Below are positions 1 to 13,764 of a DNA stretch of 64,000 bases, one piece after another. Within the stretch, counting starts at the first letter, position 1. Each line of letters starts with the position of its first letter. Location of the stretch: positions 117,894-181,893 of the forward strand of contig NZ_WNKT01000003.1 in assembly GCF_009720725.1 (NCBI RefSeq). Direction: 5' to 3'. Made by a program: the position numbers and the translations under genes. Below the pieces are notes generated by a model. That model worked only from the letters and a program-made list of their open reading frames with translations, did no database searches and was not told the DNA's origin. This DNA comes from Allochromatium palmeri (lineage in GTDB: Bacteria > Pseudomonadota > Gammaproteobacteria > Chromatiales > Chromatiaceae).

Positions 1-713
1 GCCAGACAGATGTCGCGCCACATGACCGGATTGCTGGAGGCGATACGGGTGAAGTCGCGAAAGCCGCCGGCGGCATAGCGGAAGATCTCGTCGTTCTCGC
101 GCATCCGCGCCAGCGCATCGACCAGCCCGAAGGCGAGCATGTGCGGCAGATGGCTGGTGGCGGCGAGCACTTCATCGTGATGGGCGACCGACATCTCAGT
201 GACCTCGGCCCCGCACGCCTGCCACATCGCCGTCACCCGCGTCACGGCCTCGGGGTCGGTCTCGGCCAATGGGGTCAGGATCACGCGGCGATCCCGATAG
301 AGCTTGGCGAAGGACGCTTCCACTCCACTGTGTTCGGTGCCGGCGATTGGATGTCCGGGGACCAGACGCTGTGGCACGCGACCGAAGACCGCGCGCGCAT
401 CCTCGACCACACTGCACTTGACGCTGCCCCCATCGGTCACGATCGTCTCGGGTCGCAACTGATCGCGTATGGCCGCCAGCGTGCCGCGCATGGCCCCGAG
501 CGGCACGGCCAGAAATACCATATCGGCTTCGCGCACCGCTTCGGCCGGGTTCTGGGTGATACGGTCGACCACGCCCAGTTCGAGTGCGCGCTCCAGATTG
601 TCGAGCGAACGCCCACAGCCGACGATCTCGCCAACGGCGCCGGCAGCCCGCAGCGCACGCGCCAGCGAGCCGCCGATCAGTCCGACTCCGATGATCGCGA
701 GCCGCTCGATCAT
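1..713 (-). CDS. tyrA: Prephenate dehydrogenase, C-terminus cut by window edge
   Basis: Oxidatively decarboxylates prephenate to 4-hydroxyphenylpyruvate with NAD(P)+ in tyrosine synthesis (cytoplasm). The visible 237 residues start MIERLAIIGVGLIGGSLARA, with the Rossmann GxGLIGGS loop. HPIAGTEHSG (about residue 127) and SHLPHMLAF (about residue 192) are family motifs for substrate binding and catalysis, followed by FRDFTRIASSNPVMWRDI near the edge. No chorismate mutase domain precedes it, so it is the stand-alone type. The ATG overlaps the hisC stop by four bases, so translation is probably coupled. It is the last visible gene of the minus-strand aromatic/serine supraoperon. The end of the gene lies outside the window. 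Confidence 0.95.
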   Translation of the reverse strand, partial: MIERLAIIGVGLIGGSLARALRAAGAVGEIVGCGRSLDNLERALELGVVDRITQNPAEAVREADMVFLAVPLGAMRGTLAAIRDQLRPETIVTDGGSVKCSVVEDARAVFGRVPQRLVPGHPIAGTEHSGVEASFAKLYRDRRVILTPLAETDPEAVTRVTAMWQACGAEVTEMSVAHHDEVLAATSHLPHMLAFGLVDALARMRENDEIFRYAAGGFRDFTRIASSNPVMWRDICL

Positions 714-1822
714 GACGCCAACACGTCCTCGAAGGCGGCGATGAAGCGCGCGTTCTCCGACTCCAATCCGATGCTGATGCGCAGATGGTTCGGCATCCCG
801 TAGTTACCGACCGGGCGCACGATGACACCACGCTTGAGCAGAGCTTCGTTGACGGGCGCGGCCGGGCGTCCGCAGTCGACCGTGACGAAGTTGCCGACCG
901 AAGGGATGTAGTCGAGTCCCAGACGCTTGAAGGCGCTGGTCAGTTGCTGCATTCCGGCGCGGTTCAGCTCGACTGAGGCGCGCACATGCTCGCGATCATT
1001 GATCGCCGCGATCGCCGCCGCCTGAGCCAGTGCATTAACGTTGAACGGCTGGCGCACCCGATTGAGCAGATCGGCGAGGCGCGGATCACTGAGCGCATAG
1101 CCCACACGCAGTGACGCCAGACCATGAGCCTTGGAGAAGGTGCGGGTGACGATCAGATTGGGGAAGGTCTCGATCCAGTGGGTCGCGTCCGGGAAATCCG
1201 GCTCAGCGACGTATTCGGTATAGGCTTCGTCGACCACCACGATGCAGGTTTTGGGCAGCGAACCGATGAAGGACTTGAGCGATTCGGCGGCCAGCCAGGT
1301 GCCGGTCGGATTGTTGGGATTGGCAATCCAGACCACGCGGGTTTGTTCGTTGACCAGCCGCGCCATGGCGTCCAGGTCGTGTCCATAGTCACGCGCCTTG
1401 GCTACACGCGCGGTCGCACCGACCGACTGAATGGCGATCGGATAGACCGCAAAGGCATGCTCGGAGAACACCGACTCGGTCCCAGGTTGCAGGAAGACGT
1501 GCGCGATCAGATCCAGCACGTCGTTGGAGCCGTTGCCGATGGTCACCGCCATCGGCGAGAGACCGTGATACTCGGCCAGCACTCGGCGCAGCTCGAAACC
1601 GCCGCCATCGGGATAACGGCCCAGCTCGGCGAGCACGGTATCCATGGCCGCACGCGCGCGCGATCCCGGACCTAGGGGATTTTCGTTCGAGGCCAGCTTG
1701 ACCGAATCGCTGATGCCCAGCTCGCGCTCCAGCTCGGAGACCGGCTTACCGGGAACATAGGGCGTGAGTCCGGCGATCCAGGGAGCGGCCAGTGACAGAA
1801 AGGGGTTTTCAGCTTGACTCAT
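710..1822 (-). CDS. hisC: Histidinol-phosphate/aromatic aminotransferase HisC
   Basis: PLP-dependent fold-type I aminotransferase of 370 residues. It shows the NPNNPTG motif (about residue 168) and the TFSKAHGLASLRVGY stretch, whose Lys231 is the expected PLP lysine. The family transfers amino groups to imidazole-acetol phosphate and often also to phenylpyruvate and 4-hydroxyphenylpyruvate. Its place between pheA and tyrA, away from other his genes, suggests that aromatic transamination is at least part of its job (inference). It lies 48 bp after pheA and overlaps tyrA by four bases. The length is normal for HisC. Confidence 0.95.
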   Translation of the reverse strand: MSQAENPFLSLAAPWIAGLTPYVPGKPVSELERELGISDSVKLASNENPLGPGSRARAAMDTVLAELGRYPDGGGFELRRVLAEYHGLSPMAVTIGNGSNDVLDLIAHVFLQPGTESVFSEHAFAVYPIAIQSVGATARVAKARDYGHDLDAMARLVNEQTRVVWIANPNNPTGTWLAAESLKSFIGSLPKTCIVVVDEAYTEYVAEPDFPDATHWIETFPNLIVTRTFSKAHGLASLRVGYALSDPRLADLLNRVRQPFNVNALAQAAAIAAINDREHVRASVELNRAGMQQLTSAFKRLGLDYIPSVGNFVTVDCGRPAAPVNEALLKRGVIVRPVGNYGMPNHLRISIGLESENARFIAAFEDVLAS

Positions 1823-1870
1823 GGGGTATATCCAACAATACGTTCAATAGCGATAACGACGCGCGCGACC

Positions 1871-2974
1871 TCAGAGCACGGCGACCGGATAGGAACCCAG
1901 CACCTTGAACAGTAGCGCGTCCTGTTCGAGATTTTGCAGGGCATAGGCGACCTTGGGCTCCTGCCGGTGGCCGAGGATATCGACGAAGAACACATAGTCC
2001 CAGATACCGCGGCGCGAAGGACGCGACTCGATGCGCGTCATGCTGATGCCGTGCACGGCCAGCGGCGCAAGCAGCGTGTGCAGACCGCCTGACTGATTTT
2101 TGCACGAGAGCAGCAGACTGGTCTTGTCCTGGCCGCTCGACGGCGAGTCCTGCTTGCCGATCACCAGGAAGCGCGTGGTGTTACTCGGCTCGTCCTCGAT
2201 GCGCTCGGCGAGCACCGCGAGTCCGTAGATTTCGGCGGCCTGGAGGCCGGCGACGGCGGCGGCCTCGGGATCGGACGCCACCAGCCGCGCCGCCTCGGCA
2301 TTGCTGCCGACCGGCAGCCGCTCGGCGGTCGGCAGATGACGGTCGAGCCATTCGCGACACTGCGCCAGCGACTGCTGGTGCGAATAGACGCGCCGGATGC
2401 CGGCCAGATCCGCCGCCTTGGTCAACAGATGCTGATGGACGCGCAGACAGACCTCGCCGGTGATCATGAGCGGTGAGTTCATGAACAGATCGAGCGTATG
2501 GCTGACCACGCCCTCGGTGGAATTTTCGACCGGCACCACGCCGAAGTCGCAGGCGCCGGACTCGACCTCGCGAAAGATCTCGTCGATGGTGGCCATGGCC
2601 TGCGTGACCACCGAATGCCCGAAGTGCTTGATCGCCGCCGCCTGGGTGAAGGTGCCCTCAGGCCCCAGAAAGGCGGCACGCAGCGGACGCTCCAGGGCCA
2701 GACAGGCCGACATGATCTCGCGGAACAGGCGCGCGACCTCTTCGCCGTCGAGCGGCCCCGGATTGGCCTCCTTGATCCGGCGCAGAACGGCGACCTCGCG
2801 CTCGGGACGATAGAACTGCACCGATCCGCCCTGAGTTCCGGTCTTGATATGCGCGACCTGCTGGGCGCAGCGGGCGCGCTCGCTGATCAATTGCAGGATT
2901 TCCTGGTCGATGGCGTCGATGCGGTCGCGCACTGCCGCCAAGGCCTGCTGTTCCTGGTTGCCGCTCTCGCTCAT
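1871..2974 (-). CDS. pheA: Bifunctional chorismate mutase/prephenate dehydratase (P-protein)
   Basis: Converts chorismate to prephenate and then to phenylpyruvate. The 367 residues contain an AroQ-type helical chorismate mutase domain (about 10-95, with RDRIDAIDQEILQLISERA), a prephenate dehydratase domain (about 99-275, beginning AFLGPEGTFTQAA and containing NTTRFLVIG), and a C-terminal ACT regulatory domain (about 285-360) with GGLHTLLAPLAVHGISMTRI and ESRP. The ESRP region is the known phenylalanine-binding part of the ACT domain, so feedback inhibition by Phe is expected. It lies 19 bp after serA in the same operon. No leader peptide is visible upstream, so control is probably by the operon promoter and by allostery. 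Confidence 0.97.
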   Translation of the reverse strand: MSESGNQEQQALAAVRDRIDAIDQEILQLISERARCAQQVAHIKTGTQGGSVQFYRPEREVAVLRRIKEANPGPLDGEEVARLFREIMSACLALERPLRAAFLGPEGTFTQAAAIKHFGHSVVTQAMATIDEIFREVESGACDFGVVPVENSTEGVVSHTLDLFMNSPLMITGEVCLRVHQHLLTKAADLAGIRRVYSHQQSLAQCREWLDRHLPTAERLPVGSNAEAARLVASDPEAAAVAGLQAAEIYGLAVLAERIEDEPSNTTRFLVIGKQDSPSSGQDKTSLLLSCKNQSGGLHTLLAPLAVHGISMTRIESRPSRRGIWDYVFFVDILGHRQEPKVAYALQNLEQDALLFKVLGSYPVAVL

Positions 2975-2993
2975 GGCGTCTGCCCTCCCTCGC

Positions 2994-4163
2994 TCAACCG
3001 CCGAGACAGCGTACCGAGAGCACGCCGTCGATGGCCCGAAGCTGCGCGAGCGTGCCCTCGGGACAGGGCTTGTCGACGTCGACCAGGGTCACGGCTACGT
3101 CGCCGCGCGAGCGGTTGAGCATGTCGATGATGTTGAGCCCGGCGGCGGCCAGATCGGTCGAGATCTGACCGAGCATGTTGGGCACGTTGCTGTTGACGAT
3201 GGCCATCCGGTACCCCTCGGTGCGCGGTAGCACGATGTCGGGGAAGTTGACCGAGTTGGTGACGTTGCCGTCCTCCAGATAGTCACGGATCTGATCGGCG
3301 ACCATGATCGCGCAGTTGTCCTCGGCCTCGCGGGTCGAGGCGCCCAGATGTGGCAGGGTGACGACGCGCGGATGGTCCTTGAGCCGGTTACTCGGGAAAT
3401 CGCAGCAATAGGCGTAGAGATGGCCCGAGTCAAGTGCCGCGATCACGGCCTCGTCGTCGAGGATACCCTGACGCGAGAAGTTCAGCAGTACCGCCCCTTT
3501 GGGCAGCAGACGGATACGCTCGGCGTTGATCATGTGGCGCGTCTGATCGGTGAGCGGCACATGGAAGGTCACGAAGTCCGAACGCACGAGCAGATCGTCG
3601 ATGCTCAGCGCCTGCTTGACGTCGCTCGCGAGCTGCCAGGCACGCTGCACGGTGATGGTCGGGTCGTAGCCGATGACGTGCATCCCGAGTGCGCGCGCGG
3701 CATTGGCAACCTTGACGCCGATCGCGCCCAGACCGATGACGCCCAGGGTGCGCCCCGGCAGCTCGAAGCCGGCGAAGCGCTTTTTGCCGGCTTCGACCGC
3801 TTCGTTGATAGCGGCATCCTCGCCCTGTAGTTCGCGGGCAAACTGCCAGGCCTGGGCGATGTTGCGCGCCGACATCAGCATGCCGGCGAGTACCAGTTCC
3901 TTGACCGCGTTGGCGTTGGCGCCCGGCGCATTGAAGACGGCTACGCCACGTTTGGTCATGTCGGCCACGGGCACGTTGTTGGTGCCCGCGCCCGCACGCC
4001 CGATGGCCTTGACTGACTCGGGGATCGGCAGGTCGTGCATCTTGGCCGAGCGCACCAGGATGGCGTCGGGATGGGCGATCTCGGTGGCGATCTCGTAGCG
4101 CTCGCGCGGCAGGCGTTCCAGGCCGACCACCGAGATGTTGTTGAGCGTCTGGATTTTGAACAT
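2994..4163 (-). CDS. serA: D-3-phosphoglycerate dehydrogenase
   Basis: Catalyses the first step of serine synthesis, oxidising 3-phosphoglycerate to phosphohydroxypyruvate with NAD+. I place the start at MFKIQTLNNISVVGLE (389 residues), with AAGGG about 11 bases upstream; an in-frame start 31 codons earlier adds sequence unlike the family. The NAD-binding motif GVIGLGAIGVKVANAARALG is near residue 145, the catalytic Arg lies in NFSRQGILDD, and the catalytic His in PHLGASTREAEDN. The C-terminus (about 320-389) is a single ACT domain (NMLGQISTDLAAAGLNIIDM), the usual site for serine feedback. It lies between serC and pheA, so serine and aromatic synthesis are co-transcribed. Confidence 0.95.
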   Translation of the reverse strand: MFKIQTLNNISVVGLERLPRERYEIATEIAHPDAILVRSAKMHDLPIPESVKAIGRAGAGTNNVPVADMTKRGVAVFNAPGANANAVKELVLAGMLMSARNIAQAWQFARELQGEDAAINEAVEAGKKRFAGFELPGRTLGVIGLGAIGVKVANAARALGMHVIGYDPTITVQRAWQLASDVKQALSIDDLLVRSDFVTFHVPLTDQTRHMINAERIRLLPKGAVLLNFSRQGILDDEAVIAALDSGHLYAYCCDFPSNRLKDHPRVVTLPHLGASTREAEDNCAIMVADQIRDYLEDGNVTNSVNFPDIVLPRTEGYRMAIVNSNVPNMLGQISTDLAAAGLNIIDMLNRSRGDVAVTLVDVDKPCPEGTLAQLRAIDGVLSVRCLGG

Positions 4164-4297
4164 GTCGACTCGAACCCTTGTGGTGGATCTCAGAGGGCCT
4201 TGGGCCAGCGGCCCGCAGGAGATCAGGAGATGATGAGTGATAGCGAGCCGCCTCATTACAGAGTCGAGACGGCTCTTCCAGCGTCAACGTGTCTACG

Positions 4298-5380
4298 TCA
4301 GCCGTTGCGGCGTTCGAACTCCTGCATGAAGGCCACCAGCGCATCCACCCCCGCCTCGGGCATGGCGTTATAGATGCTCGCGCGCATCCCGCCGACCGAG
4401 CGATGGCCTTTGAGCGTGGTCAGCCCCGCCGCCTTGGCTTCCTTGAGGAAGACCTCGTCCAGCTCGGCATTGGCCAGGGTGAAGGGCACGTTCATCCAGG
4501 AGCGATCCGTCGGCGCAACCGGGTTGCCATAGAAGCTGGACGCATCAATGGTGTCATAAAGCTTCTTAGCCTTGCGCGCATTGACCTCAGCCATTGCCGG
4601 CAATCCGCCCATGTCCTTCAGCCACTTGAACACCAGTCCCGCCAGATACAAGCCATAGGTCGGCGGGGTGTTGTACATGGAGTCGTTGTCGGCGTGGGTC
4701 TTGTAGTCGAGCATGGTCGGCGTGCCCTGGATCGGCTGGCCGATCAGATCCTCGCGCACGATGACGATGGTCAGACCCGCTGGACCGATATTCTTCTGCG
4801 CGCCGGCATAGATCAGCCCGAACTTGGAGACATCGATCGGGCGCGACAGAATGGTTGAGGACATATCCGCGACCAGCGGCTTACCCCCGGTCTCAGGCAC
4901 ATAGGGGAACTCGACGCCCTCGATGGTCTCGTTCGGCGTGTAATGGACATAGGCCGCATCAGCGCTCAGGTTCAGCTCGTTCTGGGCCGGGGCGCGGGTG
5001 AATTTGCTCGACTCGCTGCTCGCCGCGACGTTCACGGTGCCATAGTGACGCGCCTCGGCGATCGCCTTCTTCGACCAGGAGCCGGTGTTGATGTAGTCCG
5101 CCCCCTCAGCCCCGCGCAGCAGATTCATGGGGATCATAGCGAACTGGAGCGAGGCGCCACCCTGCAAAAACAGCACCTTGTAATTGGCCGGAATCGCGAG
5201 CAGCTCGCGCAAATCGGCTTCGGCCTCGGCGGCGATGGACATGAACTCCTTGCCGCGATGGCTCATCTCAGCCACGCACATGCCGCTGCCGCGCCAATCG
5301 AGCATCTCGTCGCGGGCCTGAGCCAGGACCGCCTCGGGCAGCATCGCGGGACCGGCACTGAAGTTATAGACGCGAGCCAT
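4298..5380 (-). CDS. serC: Phosphoserine aminotransferase
   Basis: PLP enzyme that makes 3-phosphoserine from 3-phosphohydroxypyruvate and glutamate. It also acts in de novo pyridoxal phosphate synthesis in gammaproteobacteria. The start at [19 protein letters not shown] gives 360 residues, the usual length, with a GGGGA element eight bases upstream; earlier in-frame starts add non-homologous sequence. Family motifs visible are [11 protein letters not shown] at the N-terminus, [19 protein letters not shown], and the PLP-lysine region [19 protein letters not shown]. It follows gyrA by about 100 bp and precedes serA, the usual gyrA-serC order. Confidence 0.96.
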   Translation of the reverse strand: MARVYNFSAGPAMLPEAVLAQARDEMLDWRGSGMCVAEMSHRGKEFMSIAAEAEADLRELLAIPANYKVLFLQGGASLQFAMIPMNLLRGAEGADYINTGSWSKKAIAEARHYGTVNVAASSESSKFTRAPAQNELNLSADAAYVHYTPNETIEGVEFPYVPETGGKPLVADMSSTILSRPIDVSKFGLIYAGAQKNIGPAGLTIVIVREDLIGQPIQGTPTMLDYKTHADNDSMYNTPPTYGLYLAGLVFKWLKDMGGLPAMAEVNARKAKKLYDTIDASSFYGNPVAPTDRSWMNVPFTLANAELDEVFLKEAKAAGLTTLKGHRSVGGMRASIYNAMPEAGVDALVAFMQEFERRNG

Positions 5381-5482
5381 TCTGACATTCCCCATGGGTT
5401 GAGTGTTGTGCGGTGGACATCCCGCAGGATGTGGTGAGCGGAGCAAACCGCCTCGGTCGCGCCTGAGGCGGTTCAAGCGATT

Positions 5483-9643
<4,161 letters not shown>

Positions 9644-9720
9644 GGGCGTGATGAACCGACTCTGAGGCGCGCGGCAGGGAGCGGGCGCGTGACCGCGCGG
9701 GCTTGGTGTTTAATGACGTA

Positions 9721-9729
9721 ATTCTACCA
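9721..9729 (-). promoter_or_regulatory. Candidate extended -10 element for gyrA
   Basis: On the minus strand the segment reads TGGTAGAAT, an extended -10 (TGn then TAGAAT), about 80 bases upstream of the gyrA start. I see no convincing -35. It is the best promoter-like site in the 167-bp gap between the EAL gene and gyrA. Confidence 0.35.
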
Positions 9730-9810
9730 CGACAGCGGATCCAGACCGCGTTTCCGGGCCAGTATCAGTTGCAACTTGGCTGGAAATCCAACACCCGTGG
9801 CCCTGAATGT

Positions 9811-10878
9811 CTATCGCCAATCATATCGCTGCAGCTCAGGCGGCTTAGGCGCCGGCCGAGCAAACAGATAGCCCTGCACCAGATCCGCGCCTTCCCCCGC
9901 CACATAGGCCAGCTCGGCTTCAGTCTCGATGCCCTCGGCCAGTACCTGAATCCCGAGATCACGCGCGATGCCGACCAGTGCCCGGAACACCGACTGCCGC
10001 TGCGTATCGGCATCGATCCCGCGCACGATCTCCATGTCGATCTTGATGATATCGGGCTTGAGGGTAGCGAGCAGATTGAGCGAAGCATAGCCGCTGCCCA
10101 CATCATCGAGTGCGACCCGATAGCCGGCACTGCGATAGAAGTCGAGAATGCGCTTGAGATGATCAAAGTCTCCGACCCGTTCGGTTTCAACCACCTCGAA
10201 CACCAGTCGGCCCGGATCGAAACCCAGCTTGCGCGCCCAGCCGACCGTGGTTTGCAGGCAGTGCGCCGGATCATAGATGGCGGTCGGGATGAAATTGACG
10301 AAGAGCTGTCCCGAAATCCCCTCAGCCGCCGCACAGCGTAGCGCCGATTCGCGCGCCTGGCGGTCGACCTGGAACAGCAGATCGTTGTCGCCCGCGAGTG
10401 AAAAGATCTCGCCGGGGAACATCAGGCTGCCGTCGGGGCGCTGGCCGCGCAGCAGTGACTCATAACCGACCACAGCGCCATCGGCGACCGACAGGATCGG
10501 CTGGAACCAGGAGACGAACCGCTTGGCCTCCAGGATCTCGATCAGACCGCCGGCGTCGAGTAGGCTCAGCCACTGCTCCAGGGTGCGTGCACGGGTGAAG
10601 GCGTGAAAACTCAGCGCCTCGCCCGGCTCCAGCAGCAACGCCGAAATCCCCTGTCGTTCGAGCGCATTGAACGCGTTGGCGGCGCGCACCCGCTGCAGGA
10701 ACTCAAACAGGTTGGACTCATGCAGACGCAGTTCCAGTCCGGCGTCCTCGAAGACTAGCCCCTCGATCTCCAGAAAACCGATCAGGATGTCGATGAGTTC
10801 GCGCACGGACCCCGTCAGGAGCAATGTGCCGCGCGTCTCGACTGAAAGTGGAAGGGTTTGACAGCGTGAGCAGGCCAT
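9811..10878 (-). CDS. EAL-domain cyclic-di-GMP phosphodiesterase
   Basis: A 355-residue cytoplasmic protein with a C-terminal EAL domain (about 110-350). Catalytic motifs are present: ESLLRG (the EAL position, with Ser in the middle), VNF, EVVETE, ALDDVGSGY (metal-binding Asp pair), IKIDM and AEGIETEAEL, then QGYLFARP. Hydrolysis of c-di-GMP to pGpG is therefore plausible. The N-terminal 100 residues carry CSRC at the extreme start and a region I do not recognise, perhaps a sensory input; they are predicted soluble. It starts 35 bp after mtnA on the same strand and may be co-transcribed with it, an odd pairing with methionine salvage. Confidence 0.88.
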   Translation of the reverse strand: MACSRCQTLPLSVETRGTLLLTGSVRELIDILIGFLEIEGLVFEDAGLELRLHESNLFEFLQRVRAANAFNALERQGISALLLEPGEALSFHAFTRARTLEQWLSLLDAGGLIEILEAKRFVSWFQPILSVADGAVVGYESLLRGQRPDGSLMFPGEIFSLAGDNDLLFQVDRQARESALRCAAAEGISGQLFVNFIPTAIYDPAHCLQTTVGWARKLGFDPGRLVFEVVETERVGDFDHLKRILDFYRSAGYRVALDDVGSGYASLNLLATLKPDIIKIDMEIVRGIDADTQRQSVFRALVGIARDLGIQVLAEGIETEAELAYVAGEGADLVQGYLFARPAPKPPELQRYDWR

Positions 10879-10913
10879 GACGACGGGTCTCCATTGCAGT
10901 CCGGTCAGAAATG

Positions 10914-11969
10914 TCAGTCCATCAATGCGCGCATCTTCTCAACCGTCGGATTAAGCACGACGCCGCGCTCCGTGACAATGGCATCGATCAAGGCCGCCGG
11001 CGTGACATCGAACACCGGATTGCGCGCCACGCAGCCGGCTGGGGCGATGCGCCGCCCGCCGCAACCGAGCAGTTCGTCAGGATCGCGCTCCTCGATCGGG
11101 ATCCCGGCGCCAGAGTCAATCGCCATGTCGACGGTCGAGGTCGGCGCCGCGACCATGACTTTGATGCCATGATATTTGGCCATGACCGCCAATCCATAGG
11201 TGCCGATCTTGTTGGCGACATCGCCATTGGCCGCGATGCGATCCGAGCCGACGATCACCCAGCCGATCCGACCCGTGGCCATGAGGCTCGCCGCCGCACA
11301 GTCGGCCTGGAGCGTGACCGGGATGCCGTCCTGCATCAGCTCCCAGGCGGTCAGACGCGCACCCTGCATCCAGGGGCGGGTCTCGTCGGCATAGACGCGC
11401 TGGATCTTGCCGGCGGCATAGGCACTGCGCACCACGCCGAGCGCGGTGCCATAGCCGCCGGTGGCCAGCGCGCCGGCGTTGCAGTGGGTGATGATCTCAG
11501 TCGGCTCGGTGATGAGCTCGGCGCCCAGATCGCCGATGCGTCGATTGGCGGCGCGGTCCTCTTCGTGGATGGCGAGCGCCTCGTCGAGCAGGGCCTGACT
11601 CGGGTCGCTCGCGTCCAGCCGCTCGATCAGCGCCCGCATGCGCCGGATCGCCCAGAACAGATTGACGGCGGTCGGACGCGAGGTGGCCAGTCGTTCCAGA
11701 TCGGTCTCGATGGCCTGCTTCCAGTTCGCGCCCGCGCTGGCATAGGCCTCGCGTCCGGCCAGCGCCACGCCATAGGCGGCGGTCACGCCGATCGCCGGCG
11801 CGCCGCGCACCACCATGTCGCGAATAGCGGTAGCGACCTCGGCGGCCCGGTCATAGCCCAGGAATTCGGCGCGTTCGGGCAGGAGGCGCTGATCGGCCAG
11901 ATAGAGTCGGCCGTCGTGCCAGAGCGCGGCGTCATCCGGGGTCGGGGTGGTGGGTGGCGTGGTTTTCAT
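10914..11969 (-). CDS. mtnA: S-methyl-5-thioribose-1-phosphate isomerase
   Basis: Isomerises 5-methylthioribose-1-phosphate to 5-methylthioribulose-1-phosphate in methylthioadenosine salvage. The 351 residues are the normal length. They contain [14 protein letters not shown] near residue 52, [19 protein letters not shown] with the catalytic Cys, the [17 protein letters not shown] stretch, and [20 protein letters not shown] with the catalytic Asp. AAGGAG stands seven bases before the ATG. It is transcribed divergently from mtaD, which provides an upstream step of the same route. No mtnP or other mtn gene is seen in the window. Confidence 0.96.
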   Translation of the reverse strand: MKTTPPTTPTPDDAALWHDGRLYLADQRLLPERAEFLGYDRAAEVATAIRDMVVRGAPAIGVTAAYGVALAGREAYASAGANWKQAIETDLERLATSRPTAVNLFWAIRRMRALIERLDASDPSQALLDEALAIHEEDRAANRRIGDLGAELITEPTEIITHCNAGALATGGYGTALGVVRSAYAAGKIQRVYADETRPWMQGARLTAWELMQDGIPVTLQADCAAASLMATGRIGWVIVGSDRIAANGDVANKIGTYGLAVMAKYHGIKVMVAAPTSTVDMAIDSGAGIPIEERDPDELLGCGGRRIAPAGCVARNPVFDVTPAALIDAIVTERGVVLNPTVEKMRALMD

Positions 11970-12037
11970 CGAAGGCTCCTTATGGCATGTTGGCGCCTAT
12001 TGTCACCCATTCGCCCCCGCAACCAAAGGACCGCGCG

Positions 12038-13348
12038 ATGCACGCCGAACTGCTCATCCATGCCGAGTGGATCCTGACCGTCGATCCCGAGAATCGCCAA
12101 CTGACCGATCACGCCATCGCCATCGCCGACGGGCGTATCCAGGCGATCCTGCCCTACGCAGAGGCACGGCGCACGATCCAGGCCGAGCAGACCGTCGAGC
12201 TGCCCGGTCATGTCCTGATCCCGGGACTGGTCAACGCCCACACCCATGCCGCCATGTCGCTGCTGCGCGGTCTGGCCGATGACCTGCCGCTCATGACCTG
12301 GCTGCACGAGCACATCTGGCCGACTGAGGGGCGCTGGGTCGACGCGAGCTTCGTCGCCGACGGGACGCGGTTGGCGGTCCTGGAAATGCTGCGCGGCGGC
12401 GTGACCTGCTACAACGATATGTACTTCCATCCCGAGGTCACGGCCCAGGTCACGGCCGAGGCCGGGATGCGCGCCGTGATCGGGATGATCGTGGTCGACT
12501 TCCCGACCGGCTATGCCGCCTCATCTGATGAATACATCGCCAAGGGGCTGGCGCTGCATGAGCGCTATCGCGACCATCCGCTGATCCGGGTCGCCTGGGC
12601 GCCGCATGCGCCCTATTCGGTCTCGGATGAGCCATTGCAGCGGGTGGCGACGTTGGCCGATGAATTGGGCGTGCCGATCCACATCCATCTCCATGAGACT
12701 CGGGACGAAGTGGAGAACGCCGTGAACGCGCATGGCGAGCGGCCCTTCGCGCGGCTCGACCGGCTCGGTTTGATCGGTCCGTCGCTGGCCTCCGTCCACA
12801 TGACCCAACTGGAAGACGCCGAGATCGCGCGCCTGGCCGAGACGGGCGCCAGTGTCGTGCACTGCCCCGAGTCCAATCTCAAGCTCGCCAGCGGTTTCTG
12901 CCCGGTCGCCAGACTGCTGGAGGCGGGCGTGAACGTCGCGCTCGGCACCGATGGCGCGGCCAGCAACAACGATCTCAATCTGCTCGGCGAGATGCGTACC
13001 GCCGCCCTGCTCGGCAAGGGCGTGTCCGGCTCGGCGTCCGCCGTGCCGGCGACCGAGGCGCTGCGGATGGCGACCATCAATGGCGCGCGTGCGCTGGGGC
13101 TGGACAGTGAAATCGGTTCGATCGAGCTGGGCAAATCGGCTGATCTGGTCGCGCTCGATCTGCGTGACCCGCACACCCAGCCGCTCTATCACCCGGTCTC
13201 GCAACTGGTCTATGCCGCTGGGCGCCATCAGGTGCGTCAGGTCTGGATTCAGGGCCAGCAGGTCATCCGCGACGGTGCCCCGACCACGCTGCATCTGGCC
13301 GAGGTGCTCTCGGAAGCACAGGTGTGGGGAGCGCGGATCGGAGAATAA
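12038..13348 (+). CDS. mtaD: 5-methylthioadenosine/S-adenosylhomocysteine deaminase
   Basis: Zinc amidohydrolase of the TRZ/ATZ family that deaminates methylthioadenosine or S-adenosylhomocysteine to the inosine derivative. The start at MHAELLIHAEWILTV (436 residues) follows AAAGGA; the earlier in-frame start adds 28 unrelated residues. Metal ligands are in VNAHTHAAMSLLRG (HxH) and IHIHLHET, with the later Asp in ALGTDGAASNNDLNLLGEM; HCPESNLKLASG is also typical. Together with divergent mtnA it suggests salvage through the MTA-to-methylthioinosine route, with a phosphorylase elsewhere (inference). Cytoplasmic. Confidence 0.93.
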   Translation: MHAELLIHAEWILTVDPENRQLTDHAIAIADGRIQAILPYAEARRTIQAEQTVELPGHVLIPGLVNAHTHAAMSLLRGLADDLPLMTWLHEHIWPTEGRWVDASFVADGTRLAVLEMLRGGVTCYNDMYFHPEVTAQVTAEAGMRAVIGMIVVDFPTGYAASSDEYIAKGLALHERYRDHPLIRVAWAPHAPYSVSDEPLQRVATLADELGVPIHIHLHETRDEVENAVNAHGERPFARLDRLGLIGPSLASVHMTQLEDAEIARLAETGASVVHCPESNLKLASGFCPVARLLEAGVNVALGTDGAASNNDLNLLGEMRTAALLGKGVSGSASAVPATEALRMATINGARALGLDSEIGSIELGKSADLVALDLRDPHTQPLYHPVSQLVYAAGRHQVRQVWIQGQQVIRDGAPTTLHLAEVLSEAQVWGARIGE

Positions 13349-13370
13349 CGGAGCGGCTGGGCAACACGCT

Positions 13371-13541
13371 TCAGCGCTTCATCATTTCCATCAGGACGGC
13401 GGCCATGAGCTTGGCATCCCCGGAGCTGAGCTTGATCGGCGCGGTATTCGAGCGCGGCTTGGTGCTGGCCGGCGTCGCCGTGGTGGTTTGCGGTTTCTGG
13501 GGCTGGGCCGCAGGTCGAACGGGCGGTGTGGGCTTGGGCAT
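13371..13541 (-). CDS. Small proline/threonine-rich hypothetical protein
   Basis: A 56-residue protein starting MPKPTPPVRPAAQPQ and ending KLSSGDAKLMAAVLMEMMKR. A strong GGAGG sits five bases before this ATG, which decides the start (another in-frame ATG lies four codons upstream) and is the main reason to call the gene. The N-terminal half is a Pro/Thr/Gln-rich linker and the C-terminal 20 residues could form an amphipathic helix. There is no signal peptide or membrane segment. It is convergent with mtaD. Function unknown. The overlapping plus-strand ORF has no ribosome binding site and is less credible. Confidence 0.55.
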   Translation of the reverse strand: MPKPTPPVRPAAQPQKPQTTTATPASTKPRSNTAPIKLSSGDAKLMAAVLMEMMKR

Positions 13542-13764
13542 GTCAACCTCCATACCGGGATTGGATTGATCGAACTCTACACCATGTCCGCAAAATGGAC
13601 TGATCTTCAGTAACGCCCCATTGACCCTGACCCTGGGATAAAGATTTTCCGTGGCCCTCGGAAGGGTCTAGAATGACGGCCATGGATCACCGTCGACGAC
13701 ACTCAGAGGAGGACAGGACTCGTGTCCCCTGGGTCGAACCGGCGCCAACCGACAGGCGAACTCA

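Noticed and set aside
13324..13569. 81-codon plus-strand ORF after mtaD
   Set aside because: No ribosome binding site, overlaps the end of mtaD, and the minus-strand ORF at the same place has a strong one.
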